The notes: a model not told the origin generated them from the letters alone. Shown: positions 15,013 to 23,723, numbered from the stretch's first letter. The stretch: DNA of 33,474 bases from CG2-30-68-42 sp037440385 (GCA_037440385.1 JBBIUI010000017.1:1-33474), one strand, 5' to 3'. Numbers and translations: made by a program.

Positions 15013-15662
15013 GCGGCCAGAGCGCCCCGGTCGAGCGCGATGCGGCGCGCGTCGCAGGCCGCGAAGACGCTCTCGTCGTGGGTCGCCACGACCACGGTCA
15101 CGCCGACCTGCCGGAACGATTCGAGCAGCCGGGCGATCTCGCGCGCATGGTCGGCATCGAGATTCGTGGTCGGTTCGTCGGCCACCAGCAGCGCGGGCCG
15201 ATGCACGATCGCGCGCGCGATGGCCAGTCGCTGCTGTTCGCCCCCGGACAGCGCGACGGGCATTGCGCGGGCGCGCTCGCCCAGGCCGACCTTGTCGAGC
15301 GCGGCGCTCACGCGCCGCTGCGCATCGCGCGCCGGATAGCCCGACAGGGCCAGCGGCAGCATGACGTTGTCGAACGCGCTGCGATCGAACAGCAGCTTGT
15401 GGTCCTGGAACACCAGTCCGATCCTGCGGCGCAGGTACGGGATCGCGCGGCGTTTCAGGCGCCCGACGTTCTGTCCGGCGACGATCACCTCGCCGCTGCT
15501 CGCCCGCTCGATGGCCGGGATGAGCCGCAGCGCCGTGCTCTTGCCCGCGCCGGACCGGCCGGTGACGAGCACCATCTCGCCGGCGGCGATCGAAAAGGAA
15601 AGATCGTGCAGTGCCTCGATGCCATCCGGATACCGTTTGCAGACGTGCTCGAAACGGATCAT
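15009..15662 (-). CDS. ftsE: cell division ATP-binding protein FtsE
   Basis: A 217-aa ABC-type ATPase, partner of FtsX. Walker A is GRSGAGKST (residues 35-43), the signature LSGGEQQRLAIARA, Walker B LLVADEPTTNLD, and the switch ATHDES. IRFEHVCKRYPDG at the N-terminus and LLFDRSAFDNVMLPL after the Q-loop are typical of FtsE. Its stop overlaps the ftsX start, and it begins 24 bases after ftsY in the classic ftsY-ftsE-ftsX order. Confidence 0.96.
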   Translation of the reverse strand: MIRFEHVCKRYPDGIEALHDLSFSIAAGEMVLVTGRSGAGKSTALRLIPAIERASSGEVIVAGQNVGRLKRRAIPYLRRRIGLVFQDHKLLFDRSAFDNVMLPLALSGYPARDAQRRVSAALDKVGLGERARAMPVALSGGEQQRLAIARAIVHRPALLVADEPTTNLDADHAREIARLLESFRQVGVTVVVATHDESVFAACDARRIALDRGALAA

Positions 15663-15686
15663 CGGCGCAGCGACGGGGGTCGCACT

Positions 15687-16658
15687 TCAGGTGCGCGGCG
15701 GCGCGAGCAGCGCTTCGACGAATTCGGCCGCATGGAACGGCTGCAGGTCCTCGATGCCCTCGCCCACGCCGATGAAGCGAAGCGGCACCGGCCGCGTGCG
15801 GGCGATCGCCGCGAGGACGCCGCCCTTCGCGGTACCGTCGAGCTTCGTGACGATGAGCCCGGTCAGCCCGAGCGCGGCGTCGAAGGCTCGGACCTGGGCC
15901 AGCGCGTTCTGGCCGATGTTCGCGTCCAGCACGAGCATCACCTCGTGCGGGCCCGACGGGTCGGCCTTGGCGATGACCCGTTTCACCTTCGCGATCTCCT
16001 CCATCAGGTTGAGCTGGGTCGGCAGCCGGCCGGCGGTATCCGCGAGTACGACGTCGATTCCGCGTGCCCTGGCCGCGCTGACGGCGTCGAAGACGACCGC
16101 GGCCGGATCGGCATCCTGCTGCGAGATCACGGTGACACCGTTGCGCTCCCCCCAGATCATCAACTGCTCGCGCGCGGCCGCTCGAAAGGTGTCGCCCGCG
16201 GCGAGCAGCACCGACTTGCCCTCGCGGCGAAATCGCGAGGCAAGCTTGCCGATCGAAGTGGTCTTGCCCGAGCCATTGACGCCGGCCAGCATGATGATGA
16301 ACGGCTTGTGCCCGTCGACACGCAGGGGCTGTTCGAGCGGCGCCAGCAGTTCCGTGAGCAGCCCGGACAGCGCCTCGTGCAGCCTGGCCGGTTCCTCGAT
16401 CCGGTCGCGCCGCACGCGCGCCTTCAACTCGTCGAGCAGCCAGGCGGTCGCCTCCACCCCGCAATCGGCGGCGAGCAGCGCGGCTTCGAGCTCTTCGAGC
16501 AGATCGTCGTCGATGCGGGCGCGGCGGAACAGTCCTGCGATTTTCCCGCCCAGCCGCTCGCGGCTGCGCGACAGTGCACCGCGCAGCCTGTCCGTCCATG
16601 CGGCCGGCGCAGCCGCGGTCGGATCGCGATCGGCGGACTTCTTGAGGAAACCAAACAT
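15687..16658 (-). CDS. ftsY: signal recognition particle receptor FtsY
   Basis: A 323-aa SRP GTPase that receives ribosome-SRP complexes at the inner membrane for co-translational insertion. A short N-terminal region MFGFLKKSADRD precedes the four-helix N domain, so the acidic A domain of longer FtsY proteins is nearly absent. The G domain shows GVNGSGKTT (residues 126-133), GDTFRAAAREQL, DTAGRL, TKLDGTAKGG and FIGVGEGIEDLQPF. The ATG at 16658 gives the common MFGFLKK start; the frame runs open upstream only as a shadow of the opposite-strand peptidase genes. It is first in the ftsYEX operon and divergent from the M16 pair. Confidence 0.96.
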   Translation of the reverse strand: MFGFLKKSADRDPTAAAPAAWTDRLRGALSRSRERLGGKIAGLFRRARIDDDLLEELEAALLAADCGVEATAWLLDELKARVRRDRIEEPARLHEALSGLLTELLAPLEQPLRVDGHKPFIIMLAGVNGSGKTTSIGKLASRFRREGKSVLLAAGDTFRAAAREQLMIWGERNGVTVISQQDADPAAVVFDAVSAARARGIDVVLADTAGRLPTQLNLMEEIAKVKRVIAKADPSGPHEVMLVLDANIGQNALAQVRAFDAALGLTGLIVTKLDGTAKGGVLAAIARTRPVPLRFIGVGEGIEDLQPFHAAEFVEALLAPPRT

Positions 16659-16736
16659 GGGGATCGGCACTCTCACGCGCGGCGGCGTGCAAAAGCCGCT
16701 AAGATGCGGGCCGCCACGACCGAAGGATTCTACCAA

Positions 16737-18128
16737 ATGCGACACCTGAGCATGCCGACGATGACGAATCTCGCGCGCGCCGCCGCATGGCTCGTGGCGG
16801 CGCTCGCAGCCGCCACGGCAAGCGGTGCCGACACCTACGAGAAGACGCTTGCCAACGGCATGCGCGTCATCGTCAGGGAGGACCACCGGGCGCCGGTCGC
16901 GGTGCACATGGTCTGGTATCGCGTCGGTGCGATGGACGAGACCGAGTCGGCCCTGGGCGTCGCCCATGTCCTCGAACACATGATGTTCAAGGGGACCAAG
17001 AAACTCAAGCCGGGCGAGTTCTCCGCGCGGGTCGCGGCGGCCGGCGGGCGCGACAATGCCTTCACCAGCCACGATTACACCGCCTATTTCCAGATCGTCC
17101 CGAAGGAGCGGCTGCCGCAGATGATGGCGATCGAGGCCGACCGGATGGCGAACCTCAGGCTCGACGCCAGCGAATTCGCCTCCGAGGTCAAGGTCGTCAT
17201 GGAGGAGAGAAGGCTGCGCACCGACGACGAGCCGGCGGGGCTGGTCTACGAGTCGCTGATGGCCACCGCGTTCCAGGCGCATCCCTACCGCCGGCCGATC
17301 ATCGGCTGGATGAACGATCTGCAGGTCATGACGGTGGCCGATGCGCGCGACTGGTACCGGCGCTGGTACGTACCGAACAATGCCTACCTCGTCGTCGTCG
17401 GCGACGTCGACCACGAGCAGGTGTTCCGGCTGGCCGGCAAGACCTACGGCCGCATTGCGAAGCGCGCGCTGCCGGCGCGCAAACCGCCGGCCGAGCCGCC
17501 GCAGACCGGTCCGCGCCGGGTGACGGTGAAGGCGCCCGCGAAGCTGCCCTACCTCGCGATGGGCTACAAGGTACCGGTGCTGCGCGATGCCGAGAAGGAC
17601 CGCGAACCCTACGCGATCGAGGTGCTCGCCGGTGTGCTCGACGGGCATGACGCCGCTCGGCTTTCGAAGAACCTCGTGCGCGGGCAGAAGGTGGCGGTGT
17701 CGGCCGGTGCGAGCTATGACGAGAGCGTACGCGGGGAATCCCTGTTCATCCTGGACGGTTCGCCGGTCGAGGGACGTTCCGTGGACGATCTGCAGGCCGC
17801 GTTGCGCGCCGAGATCGAGCGCATCAAGCAGGAAGGCGTTCCGGAGGACGAACTCAGGCGCGTCAAGAACCAGGCGATCGCCGCACGGATCTACCGGCGG
17901 GATTCGATGATGGCGCAGGCCATGGACATCGGCCGCACGGAGGCGAGCGGCCACTCGTGGCGCGACATCGACCGGATGCTCGAGAAGATTCGCGCGGTCA
18001 GCGCCGACGAGGTGAAGGCGGTGGCCCGCAAATACCTGGTCGAGGACGGACTGACGATCGCGACGCTCGATCCTCAGCCTCTGCCCGCGGCGCCCCGGCG
18101 TGCCGCACCATCGGCCGGCAGGCACTGA
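16737..18128 (+). CDS. M16 family zinc metallopeptidase (active-type subunit)
   Basis: A 463-aa pitrilysin-family (M16B) peptidase with an N-terminal signal peptide (MTNLARAAAWLVAALAAATASGA-type hydrophobic stretch to about residue 31), so probably periplasmic. The inverted zinc motif HVLEH is at residues 77-81, and the third ligand glutamate is in VVMEERR near 156-157, so the site looks intact. Two M16 half-domains are present; the second lies around residues 220-400. The ATG at 16737 follows AAGGA at nine bases. It lies 15 bases upstream of a second M16 gene without the zinc motif; such pairs usually form an active/inactive heterodimer that degrades or processes peptides. The substrate is unknown. 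Confidence 0.93.
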   Translation: MRHLSMPTMTNLARAAAWLVAALAAATASGADTYEKTLANGMRVIVREDHRAPVAVHMVWYRVGAMDETESALGVAHVLEHMMFKGTKKLKPGEFSARVAAAGGRDNAFTSHDYTAYFQIVPKERLPQMMAIEADRMANLRLDASEFASEVKVVMEERRLRTDDEPAGLVYESLMATAFQAHPYRRPIIGWMNDLQVMTVADARDWYRRWYVPNNAYLVVVGDVDHEQVFRLAGKTYGRIAKRALPARKPPAEPPQTGPRRVTVKAPAKLPYLAMGYKVPVLRDAEKDREPYAIEVLAGVLDGHDAARLSKNLVRGQKVAVSAGASYDESVRGESLFILDGSPVEGRSVDDLQAALRAEIERIKQEGVPEDELRRVKNQAIAARIYRRDSMMAQAMDIGRTEASGHSWRDIDRMLEKIRAVSADEVKAVARKYLVEDGLTIATLDPQPLPAAPRRAAPSAGRH

Positions 18129-18143
18129 AAGGGGATGCCACGC

Positions 18144-19445
18144 ATGGAAAAGTTCGCACGGCTCGCGCTGGCGCTGTGCTGCCTGATCGGCGCCCTCGCC
18201 GCGCAGGCCGCCGTGAAGATCGAGCACTGGACGGACCGATCGGGTGCCGAGGTGTATTTCGTCGAGAGCCACGGTCTGCCCATCCTCGATGTCCAGATCG
18301 ATTTCTCCGCCGGCACCGCCTACGACCCCGCCGAACGCAAGGGGCTGGCAGCGCTGACGCGGCGCCTGATGGAGACGGGGGCCGCCGGGATCGACGAGGA
18401 GCGTCTCGCCGCGCAGCTCGCCGACAGCGCCGCGCACCTTTCCGGATCGACCCGCCGCGATCGCTCGGGTTTCTCGTTGCGCACGCTCTCGTCGCAGGCG
18501 GAGCGAGAAGCGGCGCTGGCGGTGCTTCGCTCCGTGCTCCAGCAGCCGGACTTTCCGGCCGCGGCGCTCGAACGGGAGCGCGCGCGCATGATCGCGGGGA
18601 TCGAGCAAGGCGACACCCGGCCCGACGAGATCGCGGCGAAGCGGTTCAACCGGGAGATCTTTCCGGACCATCCCTACGGCTACAGCCCGACGGCGCAAAC
18701 GGTGGCGGCGATCTCGCGCGAGGACGTGGTCGCCTTCCACCGCACCCATTTCTCGGCGCGGGAAGCGGTCGTGTCGATCGTGGGAGACGTCAGCCGCGCG
18801 CAGGCCGAAGCGATCGCGCAGCGGCTCACGGCCGGATTGCCCGAAGGCGGCGCGGCGCACGAACTGCCCGCGCAGCGGGCTCCGCAGCGCAAGACCATCC
18901 GCATCGACCATCCCGCCACCCAATGCCACGTCTATGTCGGGCTGCCGGGCATGAAGCGCGACGACCCGGACTATTTTCCGTTGCTGGTCGGCAACTACAT
19001 CCTGGGCGGCGGCGGCTTCGTGTCGCGGCTGATGCAGGAGGTGCGCGAGAAGCGCGGCTACGCGTACAGCGTGTATAGCTACTTCGTGCCGCTGAAGCAG
19101 CCGGGGCCGTTCCAGATCGGTCTTCAGACCAAGCGCGAGCAGGTGGGCGATGCGGTGAAGGTACTGGAAGCGACGCTGACGGAATTTCTCAGGAACGGCC
19201 CGAGCGAACGGGAAGTCGAGCGCGCACGCCGGAACATTGCGGACGGCTTCGCGCTGCGCCTGGACAGCAATCGCAAGATCCTGGAATACGTCGCGGCGAT
19301 CGGCTACTACCGGCTGCCGCTCGATTTCCTCGAGCAGTATCCGCGCCGGGTCCGCGCGGTCACGCGCGAGCAGGTGCGCGAGGCGTTCGCGCGCAGGGTG
19401 CGGCCCGAGCATCTCGTCACCGTGATCGTCGGGGGCGGTTCCTGA
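18144..19445 (+). CDS. M16 family peptidase-like protein lacking the zinc motif
   Basis: A 433-aa M16 homologue with a signal peptide (KFARLALALCCLIGALAAQA) and two M16 half-domains. Where the HxxEH motif should sit, the sequence is GLAALTRRLMETG, so all zinc ligands are replaced. The C-terminal half keeps the R/Y substrate-groove segment REKRGYAYSVYSYF. This is the pattern of the inactive partner in two-subunit M16 proteases. ATG 18144 was chosen because GGGG lies nine bases upstream; the ATG at 18135 directly abuts that site. It follows its active partner at 15 bases and precedes rsmD. Confidence 0.92.
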   Translation: MEKFARLALALCCLIGALAAQAAVKIEHWTDRSGAEVYFVESHGLPILDVQIDFSAGTAYDPAERKGLAALTRRLMETGAAGIDEERLAAQLADSAAHLSGSTRRDRSGFSLRTLSSQAEREAALAVLRSVLQQPDFPAAALERERARMIAGIEQGDTRPDEIAAKRFNREIFPDHPYGYSPTAQTVAAISREDVVAFHRTHFSAREAVVSIVGDVSRAQAEAIAQRLTAGLPEGGAAHELPAQRAPQRKTIRIDHPATQCHVYVGLPGMKRDDPDYFPLLVGNYILGGGGFVSRLMQEVREKRGYAYSVYSYFVPLKQPGPFQIGLQTKREQVGDAVKVLEATLTEFLRNGPSEREVERARRNIADGFALRLDSNRKILEYVAAIGYYRLPLDFLEQYPRRVRAVTREQVREAFARRVRPEHLVTVIVGGGS

Positions 19446-19471
19446 GCGGCGGCGAACCCGGGCGTGCACCC

Positions 19472-20056
19472 GTGTCGCACGGCCCGGTCGTGCCGCGGGC
19501 TCCGGCAATCCGGACCAGGTCGAGGGTGCGTATCATCGGTGGCGCGTGGCGCGGCCGGATGCTGAAGGTCGCCTGTGTGCAGGGGCTGCGCCCGACGCCG
19601 GATCGGGTTCGCGAAACGCTGTTCAACTGGCTCGGACAGCGCCTCGACGGCATGAGCTGTCTCGACCTGTTCGCCGGCAGCGGTGCGCTGGGCATCGAGG
19701 CGGCTTCGCGCGGCGCCGCGCACGTGACGCTGGTCGAGCGGGACCGTCGCGCATGGGGCGAGCTGCGGCAGGCGGCGCAGCGGCTCGACCCGCAGCGCCT
19801 GGAGGTGCTGCACCTCGATGCGTTACACTATCTGGCCATCTGCCGGCGTCGATATGACATCGTGTTTCTGGATCCGCCCTACGGCGGGGGCTGGATCGAG
19901 CGCGTGGCGGCGGCGTTGAGCCGCGTGCTCGCGCCGCACGCGCGCATCTATGCCGAGGCCGAATGTGCGATCACGGTCCCCGGCGGCTGGGAGCTGCTGC
20001 GCCAGGCGCGTGCGGGCCGGGTCCATTCACACTTGTTGCGGGCGACAGCACCATGA
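19472..20056 (+). CDS. rsmD: 16S rRNA (guanine(966)-N(2))-methyltransferase RsmD
   Basis: A 194-aa (from GTG 19472) class I SAM-dependent methyltransferase that modifies G966 of 16S rRNA in the 30S subunit. The family signature RIIGGAWRGR is followed by GLRPTPDRVRETLFNWL, the SAM-binding loop LDLFAGSGALGIEAASRGA and the catalytic DPPYGGG. Another in-frame GTG at 19526 would start the protein directly at VRIIGG; neither start has a strong ribosome site, so the first 18 residues are uncertain. Its stop overlaps the coaD start as ATGA. The rsmD-coaD pair is a widely conserved arrangement. Confidence 0.94.
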   Translation: MSHGPVVPRAPAIRTRSRVRIIGGAWRGRMLKVACVQGLRPTPDRVRETLFNWLGQRLDGMSCLDLFAGSGALGIEAASRGAAHVTLVERDRRAWGELRQAAQRLDPQRLEVLHLDALHYLAICRRRYDIVFLDPPYGGGWIERVAAALSRVLAPHARIYAEAECAITVPGGWELLRQARAGRVHSHLLRATAP

Positions 20057-20556
20057 TCAACGGCATCGTCGTGTATCCGGGAACCTTCGATCCGGTCACG
20101 CGCGGGCACGAGGACCTCGTGCGGCGCGCATCCGCCATGTTTCCGACGGTGATCGTCGGTGTGGCCGGCTCGCGCACCAAGCAGCCGTTCTTTCCTCTGG
20201 ACGAGCGCATCGAGATGATGCGGGAGGTCCTGTCGCCGCTGGCGAACGTCGAGGTGCACGGCTTCGAGTGCCTGCTGATGGATTTTCTGCGGCAGCACGG
20301 CGCGCGCATCATCCTGCGGGGGTTGCGCGCCGTGTCGGATTTCGAGTACGAATTCCAGATGGCCGGCATGAACCGCAGCCTGCGCCCGGATGTCGAAACG
20401 ATGTTCCTGACGCCCGCCGACCAGTACATGTTCATCTCCGCGACGATGGTGCGCGAGATCGCGCTGCTCGGAGGGGATGTCGGAAAATTCGTGCATCCGC
20501 TCGTGCTCGAAAGGATTGCCCGAAGGGTGAGTATCTTGCAAAAGGAAGGATCCTGA
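20053..20556 (+). CDS. coaD: phosphopantetheine adenylyltransferase
   Basis: A 167-aa nucleotidyltransferase that makes dephospho-CoA from 4'-phosphopantetheine and ATP, the penultimate step of CoA synthesis. The first motif YPGTFDPVTRGHEDL contains the TxGH ATP-binding site (His19). LRGLRAVSDFEYEFQMAGMN and the nucleotide-binding ISATMVRE follow, with alanine where many homologues have serine. The length matches the family. The ATG at 20053 overlaps the rsmD stop, so translation is coupled. The next gene, a ferredoxin, starts two bases after the coaD stop. Confidence 0.96.
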   Translation: MINGIVVYPGTFDPVTRGHEDLVRRASAMFPTVIVGVAGSRTKQPFFPLDERIEMMREVLSPLANVEVHGFECLLMDFLRQHGARIILRGLRAVSDFEYEFQMAGMNRSLRPDVETMFLTPADQYMFISATMVREIALLGGDVGKFVHPLVLERIARRVSILQKEGS

Positions 20557-20558
20557 AG

Positions 20559-20816
20559 ATGGCTTTGATGATCACCGACGAGTGCATCAACTGCGATGTG
20601 TGCGAGCCGGAATGCCCGAACGGTGCGATCTACCAGGGCGAGGAGATCTACGAGATCGATCCGAACAAGTGCACCGAATGCGTCGGCCATTACGACAAGC
20701 CGCAGTGCCGCGAGGTGTGCCCGGTGGACTGCATCCCGGTCAACCCGGACTACGTCGAGACGCACGACCAGTTGATGGCGAAGTTCCTGAAGCTCGCGGC
20801 GGTGAAGACCGGCTGA
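20559..20816 (+). CDS. YfhL-type 2x[4Fe-4S] ferredoxin
   Basis: An 85-aa small cytoplasmic electron carrier. Cysteine pattern CINCDVCEPECP near the N-terminus and CTECVGHYDKPQCREVCPVDC in the middle give two [4Fe-4S] sites. The longer spacing in the second motif is the mark of the Alvin/YfhL class of low-potential ferredoxins. The N-terminus MALMITDECINCD is close to E. coli YfhL. The start follows AAGGAAGGA within the coaD 3' end, with two bases between the genes. The redox partner is unknown. It converges on the dynamin-like gene with only three bases between stops. Confidence 0.95.
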   Translation: MALMITDECINCDVCEPECPNGAIYQGEEIYEIDPNKCTECVGHYDKPQCREVCPVDCIPVNPDYVETHDQLMAKFLKLAAVKTG

Positions 20817-20819
20817 GCC

Positions 20820-22760
20820 TCATGCCGCGGCCTGCGCCGCAGGCTCCAGCGCGGCGCGCAGCTCGGCTTCGATCCCGTCGAGCTGGGCGATCTGGCGGTC
20901 GAGCCCGCACAGCGTTCCATTCAGTTCGCCGATCCTGTCCTCGAGCGTGCCGGCCGCTACCTCGATCCTGCGGACGTTTTCCAGACGCCGCCTGAGCTGG
21001 TGCTGGTGCTCGCGCACCTGGGCCTCGATCGGTGCCATCACGCCGCGCAGCCATGCCTCGGCGTCGCGGTTGGCAATGGAAAAGATGCGCCGCGCCTGAA
21101 TCACGACGGTCTCGAAGAACTTTTCCGTCAGTGCCCGTTTCTCCATCGTCAGGATGCGGAACACCGTGTTGAGGTGGTGATTGAACGCGGTTTCCAGCCG
21201 GGCGATCTCCTTCTCGTAACGCGCCGTCGAGAATGGTGCCGGCTCGCCGAGCTTCAGGCCATGCTCGACGGCGAAGCGCCGATACATCGCCCGCAGCATC
21301 TGGAAGATCTCGTCGATCTCGCCGGAGGAGGCGCGGAGGGCTTCGCGCAAGGCCTGGAAATATCCGCTCATGGCCGAGCGCAGCCCCAGTGAAAACGTGG
21401 CCGAGAGCATCGCCTCGCGGGTGCGCCTGGTTTCCTCGCGCACGGCATCGGGCCCCAGGCGCCGGAACAGCCGGTTGGACAGGTTCGAGAACACGCTGCG
21501 CACCGCCTGGTATTGCCGCAATGCGAGGTCGAACTCCTGCTGATCGGATACCGTCCTGCGCGCCAGGTACTCGAGGACGCCGCGGTTCTTGCCGCGCAAC
21601 CGGGTGAGCTCCGCAAGCTGCTCGGCGGCGCCCGCGTGCCTGGCCTGCAGCAGTTCCCGCACGCCGCGTACGATGATGCCGGCATCATGACGCGCGTCCT
21701 GGGTGACCAGCCTGCGCTTGGCGGGGAGCAGTTCGAGGGAGAGCACCTCCTCCAGCCGGGAGATGCGGCTGCGCTCGAGCAGTTGCGCGTCCGGGTGGAC
21801 CTTGGCGAGCAGCGCCTTCTGGGCAGAGACGGCGAACACGCGGTCGCGATTCACGCCGAGCGTGCGCGCGCATTCGTCGATCTGCCGTCCGATCTCGACG
21901 TCGATCTCGGCCTGCGTGCGCAGGCCGTCCCACAGGCCGTCGATCTTGTTCAACACGACGATTCGTGCCTGCGCATCGTCGCCGTTCGCGACGATGTAAT
22001 TGTGCCATACGGCCAGATCGGTCCGGGTGACCCCGGTGTCGGCGGCGAGAATGAAGACGATCGCCTGGGCACCGGGAAGCAGGGACAGCGTCAGCTCGGG
22101 CTCCATGCCGATCGCGTTGAGCCCCGGTGTGTCGAGGATCACCAGCCCCTGCTGCAGCAGCGGGTGCGGGAAATTGATGACGGCATGGCGCCAGCGCGGG
22201 ACGTGCACCATGCCATGTGAATCAGGACGCAAGCCGGATTCGCCCGCCGGATCGACGGCGAATCCCATGCGCAGCGCTTCCTCGCGCCGGACCGGCCGTT
22301 GCTCGCCGACCCGGCTCAATGCGACCTGCATTGCCGAGGCCGATCCCGTGTCGAGCGGAAAGCTACGCCACTCGCGCGGGTGCGCCCGGTATTCGGACAG
22401 CGTCATGTGGCTGGCACGTGTGTCGATCGGCAGCAACTCGATTCCCGGCGGCTTCGCGGGATCGAACAGCAGCTCGGTCGGGCACATCGTCGTGCGTCCT
22501 GCGCTGGAGGGCAGGACGCGGCCGCCGCAATCGGCGAAGAAGATCGCATTGATCAACTCCGACTTGCCGCGGGAAAACTCGGCGACGAAGGCGACCGCCA
22601 GGCGATCTGCATTCAGTTGCTGCTGCAGTCGTTCGAGCTGAGCCTGCGGGCCGACGTCCAGCAGGTCGTTTTCCTCCATCCACGAGCGAAGGCGACCGAG
22701 GCGCGAAGCAAGGCACGCGCGCCATTCGCTGTAGGCGGAAAACTGCTGAACGAGGCTCAT
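20820..22760 (-). CDS. dynamin-like large GTPase
   Basis: A 646-aa bacterial dynamin-family GTPase. The G domain shows G1 AEFSRGKSELIN (residues 60-71), G2 threonines in GRTTMCPTEL (about 90-95), G3 DTPGLNAIG (210-218) and G4 VVLNKIDG (268-275). A long helical stalk region follows, ending in a likely coiled coil (EDRIGELNGTL onward). No transmembrane helix is evident, so membrane contact, if any, would be peripheral. The ATG at 22760 gives the natural start MSLVQQF; no good Shine-Dalgarno sequence precedes it. Bacterial dynamins act in membrane remodelling, and the E. coli homologue CrfC is linked to replication-fork colocalisation. Which role applies here cannot be told. It follows mutM on the same strand after a 93-base gap with REP-like hairpins. 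Confidence 0.9.
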   Translation of the reverse strand: MSLVQQFSAYSEWRACLASRLGRLRSWMEENDLLDVGPQAQLERLQQQLNADRLAVAFVAEFSRGKSELINAIFFADCGGRVLPSSAGRTTMCPTELLFDPAKPPGIELLPIDTRASHMTLSEYRAHPREWRSFPLDTGSASAMQVALSRVGEQRPVRREEALRMGFAVDPAGESGLRPDSHGMVHVPRWRHAVINFPHPLLQQGLVILDTPGLNAIGMEPELTLSLLPGAQAIVFILAADTGVTRTDLAVWHNYIVANGDDAQARIVVLNKIDGLWDGLRTQAEIDVEIGRQIDECARTLGVNRDRVFAVSAQKALLAKVHPDAQLLERSRISRLEEVLSLELLPAKRRLVTQDARHDAGIIVRGVRELLQARHAGAAEQLAELTRLRGKNRGVLEYLARRTVSDQQEFDLALRQYQAVRSVFSNLSNRLFRRLGPDAVREETRRTREAMLSATFSLGLRSAMSGYFQALREALRASSGEIDEIFQMLRAMYRRFAVEHGLKLGEPAPFSTARYEKEIARLETAFNHHLNTVFRILTMEKRALTEKFFETVVIQARRIFSIANRDAEAWLRGVMAPIEAQVREHQHQLRRRLENVRRIEVAAGTLEDRIGELNGTLCGLDRQIAQLDGIEAELRAALEPAAQAAA

Positions 22761-22812
22761 GGTTGCAACGGCTACGACGGCCCGGCGCGAAACTTTACCA
22801 CGATGCGGGCGC

Positions 22813-22843
22813 CATCCGGCGCATGCCGGATGCATCGCATCCG
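22813..22843 (-). repeat. overlapping REP-like inverted repeats between mutM and the dynamin gene
   Basis: Two alternative hairpins share an arm. The first pairs CATCCGGC (22813-22820) with GCCGGATG (22825-22832) around loop GCAT. The second pairs CGGATGC (22827-22833) with GCATCCG (22837-22843) around ATC. No T-run follows on the minus strand. They sit just beyond the mutM stop. Confidence 0.65.
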
Positions 22844-22853
22844 CGCCCGGCGA

Positions 22854-23666
22854 TCAACGCTGGCAGCGCGGGCAATGAAAGCTGGAACGCTGGCCCAGGC
22901 GTGTCACCCGTATCCGCGTACCGCAGACGCGGCACGGCTCGCCGGCTCGCCCGTAGACCTGGTGCTGCAACTGGAAGCAGCCGGGATGGCCGGCCGAATC
23001 GACGTAATCGCGCAGGCTGCTGCCGCCTGCGGCGATCGCCGCGCGCAGTGTTTCGCGCACCGCCTCGACCAGCCGCCGGCAGCGCACCGGCGAGAGCCGT
23101 CCGGCCGGCGTGTCGGGGCGTATCCCTGCGCGGAACAGGCTTTCCGCGGCATACACGTTTCCGATCCCTGCGATCAGATGGCTGTCCATCAGCACCGGCT
23201 TGATCGCGGCGCTGCGCCCTCTCGTGGCGCCGTACAGCCATCGTGCGCTGAAGGCATCGCCGAGCGGCTCGACACCCAGTCTTGCCACGAGCGGATGTCC
23301 GGCGGGATCTCCCGTCACCCACAGCATCCGTGCGAACCGGCGCGGATCGCGCAGCCGCATCGAAACGGGGCCGAACACGATCTCGACGCGCTCGTGGCGA
23401 TCATGCGGCGAGCCCGGCGAGGCGAGCCCGAGGCTGCCCGACATGCCGAGGTGCGCGAGCAACGTGCCCGTGCCGAATGCGAACAGCAGGTACTTCCCCC
23501 GGCGTTCGACGCCGGCCAGCGTCTGTCCGGCGAGCTCGCTCGCGAGCTCCGCAGGGACCGGCAGGCGCAGTCGGCCGTCGCGGATCGAGACGGCGCTCAC
23601 CGAAGCGCCGGCGAGCGCCGCATGCAGGCCGCGGCAGGTGATTTCCACTTCGGGCAATTCGGGCAT
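22854..23666 (-). CDS. mutM: formamidopyrimidine-DNA glycosylase
   Basis: A 270-aa bifunctional DNA glycosylase/AP lyase that removes 8-oxoguanine and formamidopyrimidines. The N-terminus MPELPEVE supplies the catalytic proline and glutamate, and RRGKYLLF carries the conserved lysine (Lys58 counting Met). The helix-two-turn-helix region has DSHLIAGIGNVYAAE. The C-terminal zinc finger is CRVCGTRI... with FHCPRCQR, and RLGQRSSFHCP is the DNA-contacting hairpin. The length is typical. It is divergent from the TPR gene and upstream of the dynamin-like gene. Confidence 0.97.
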   Translation of the reverse strand: MPELPEVEITCRGLHAALAGASVSAVSIRDGRLRLPVPAELASELAGQTLAGVERRGKYLLFAFGTGTLLAHLGMSGSLGLASPGSPHDRHERVEIVFGPVSMRLRDPRRFARMLWVTGDPAGHPLVARLGVEPLGDAFSARWLYGATRGRSAAIKPVLMDSHLIAGIGNVYAAESLFRAGIRPDTPAGRLSPVRCRRLVEAVRETLRAAIAAGGSSLRDYVDSAGHPGCFQLQHQVYGRAGEPCRVCGTRIRVTRLGQRSSFHCPRCQR

Positions 23667-23693
23667 GGCGGGCGCCGGTGGGGGATACGCAGT

Positions 23694-23723
23694 GTCACGA
23701 GTTTCGCTGTCACGCGTTTCGCT
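23694..23723 (+). repeat. two tandem 15-bp repeats beside the TPR promoter
   Basis: GTCACGAGTTTCGCT (23694-23708) is followed directly by GTCACGCGTTTCGCT (23709-23723), differing at one base. The second copy ends on the first base of a candidate -35 hexamer, a position typical for an activator or repressor site. Confidence 0.75.

Noticed and set aside
14074..16692. 872-codon frame suggesting an ftsX fusion
   Set aside because: Only the last 312 codons are FtsX; upstream it reads ftsE and ftsY in the wrong frame. The real FtsX start overlaps the ftsE stop.
15687..19508. 1273-codon minus-strand frame ending in FtsY
   Set aside because: The upstream 950 codons are antisense to the two M16 genes and show no domain. 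MFGFLKK at 16658 is the natural FtsY start.
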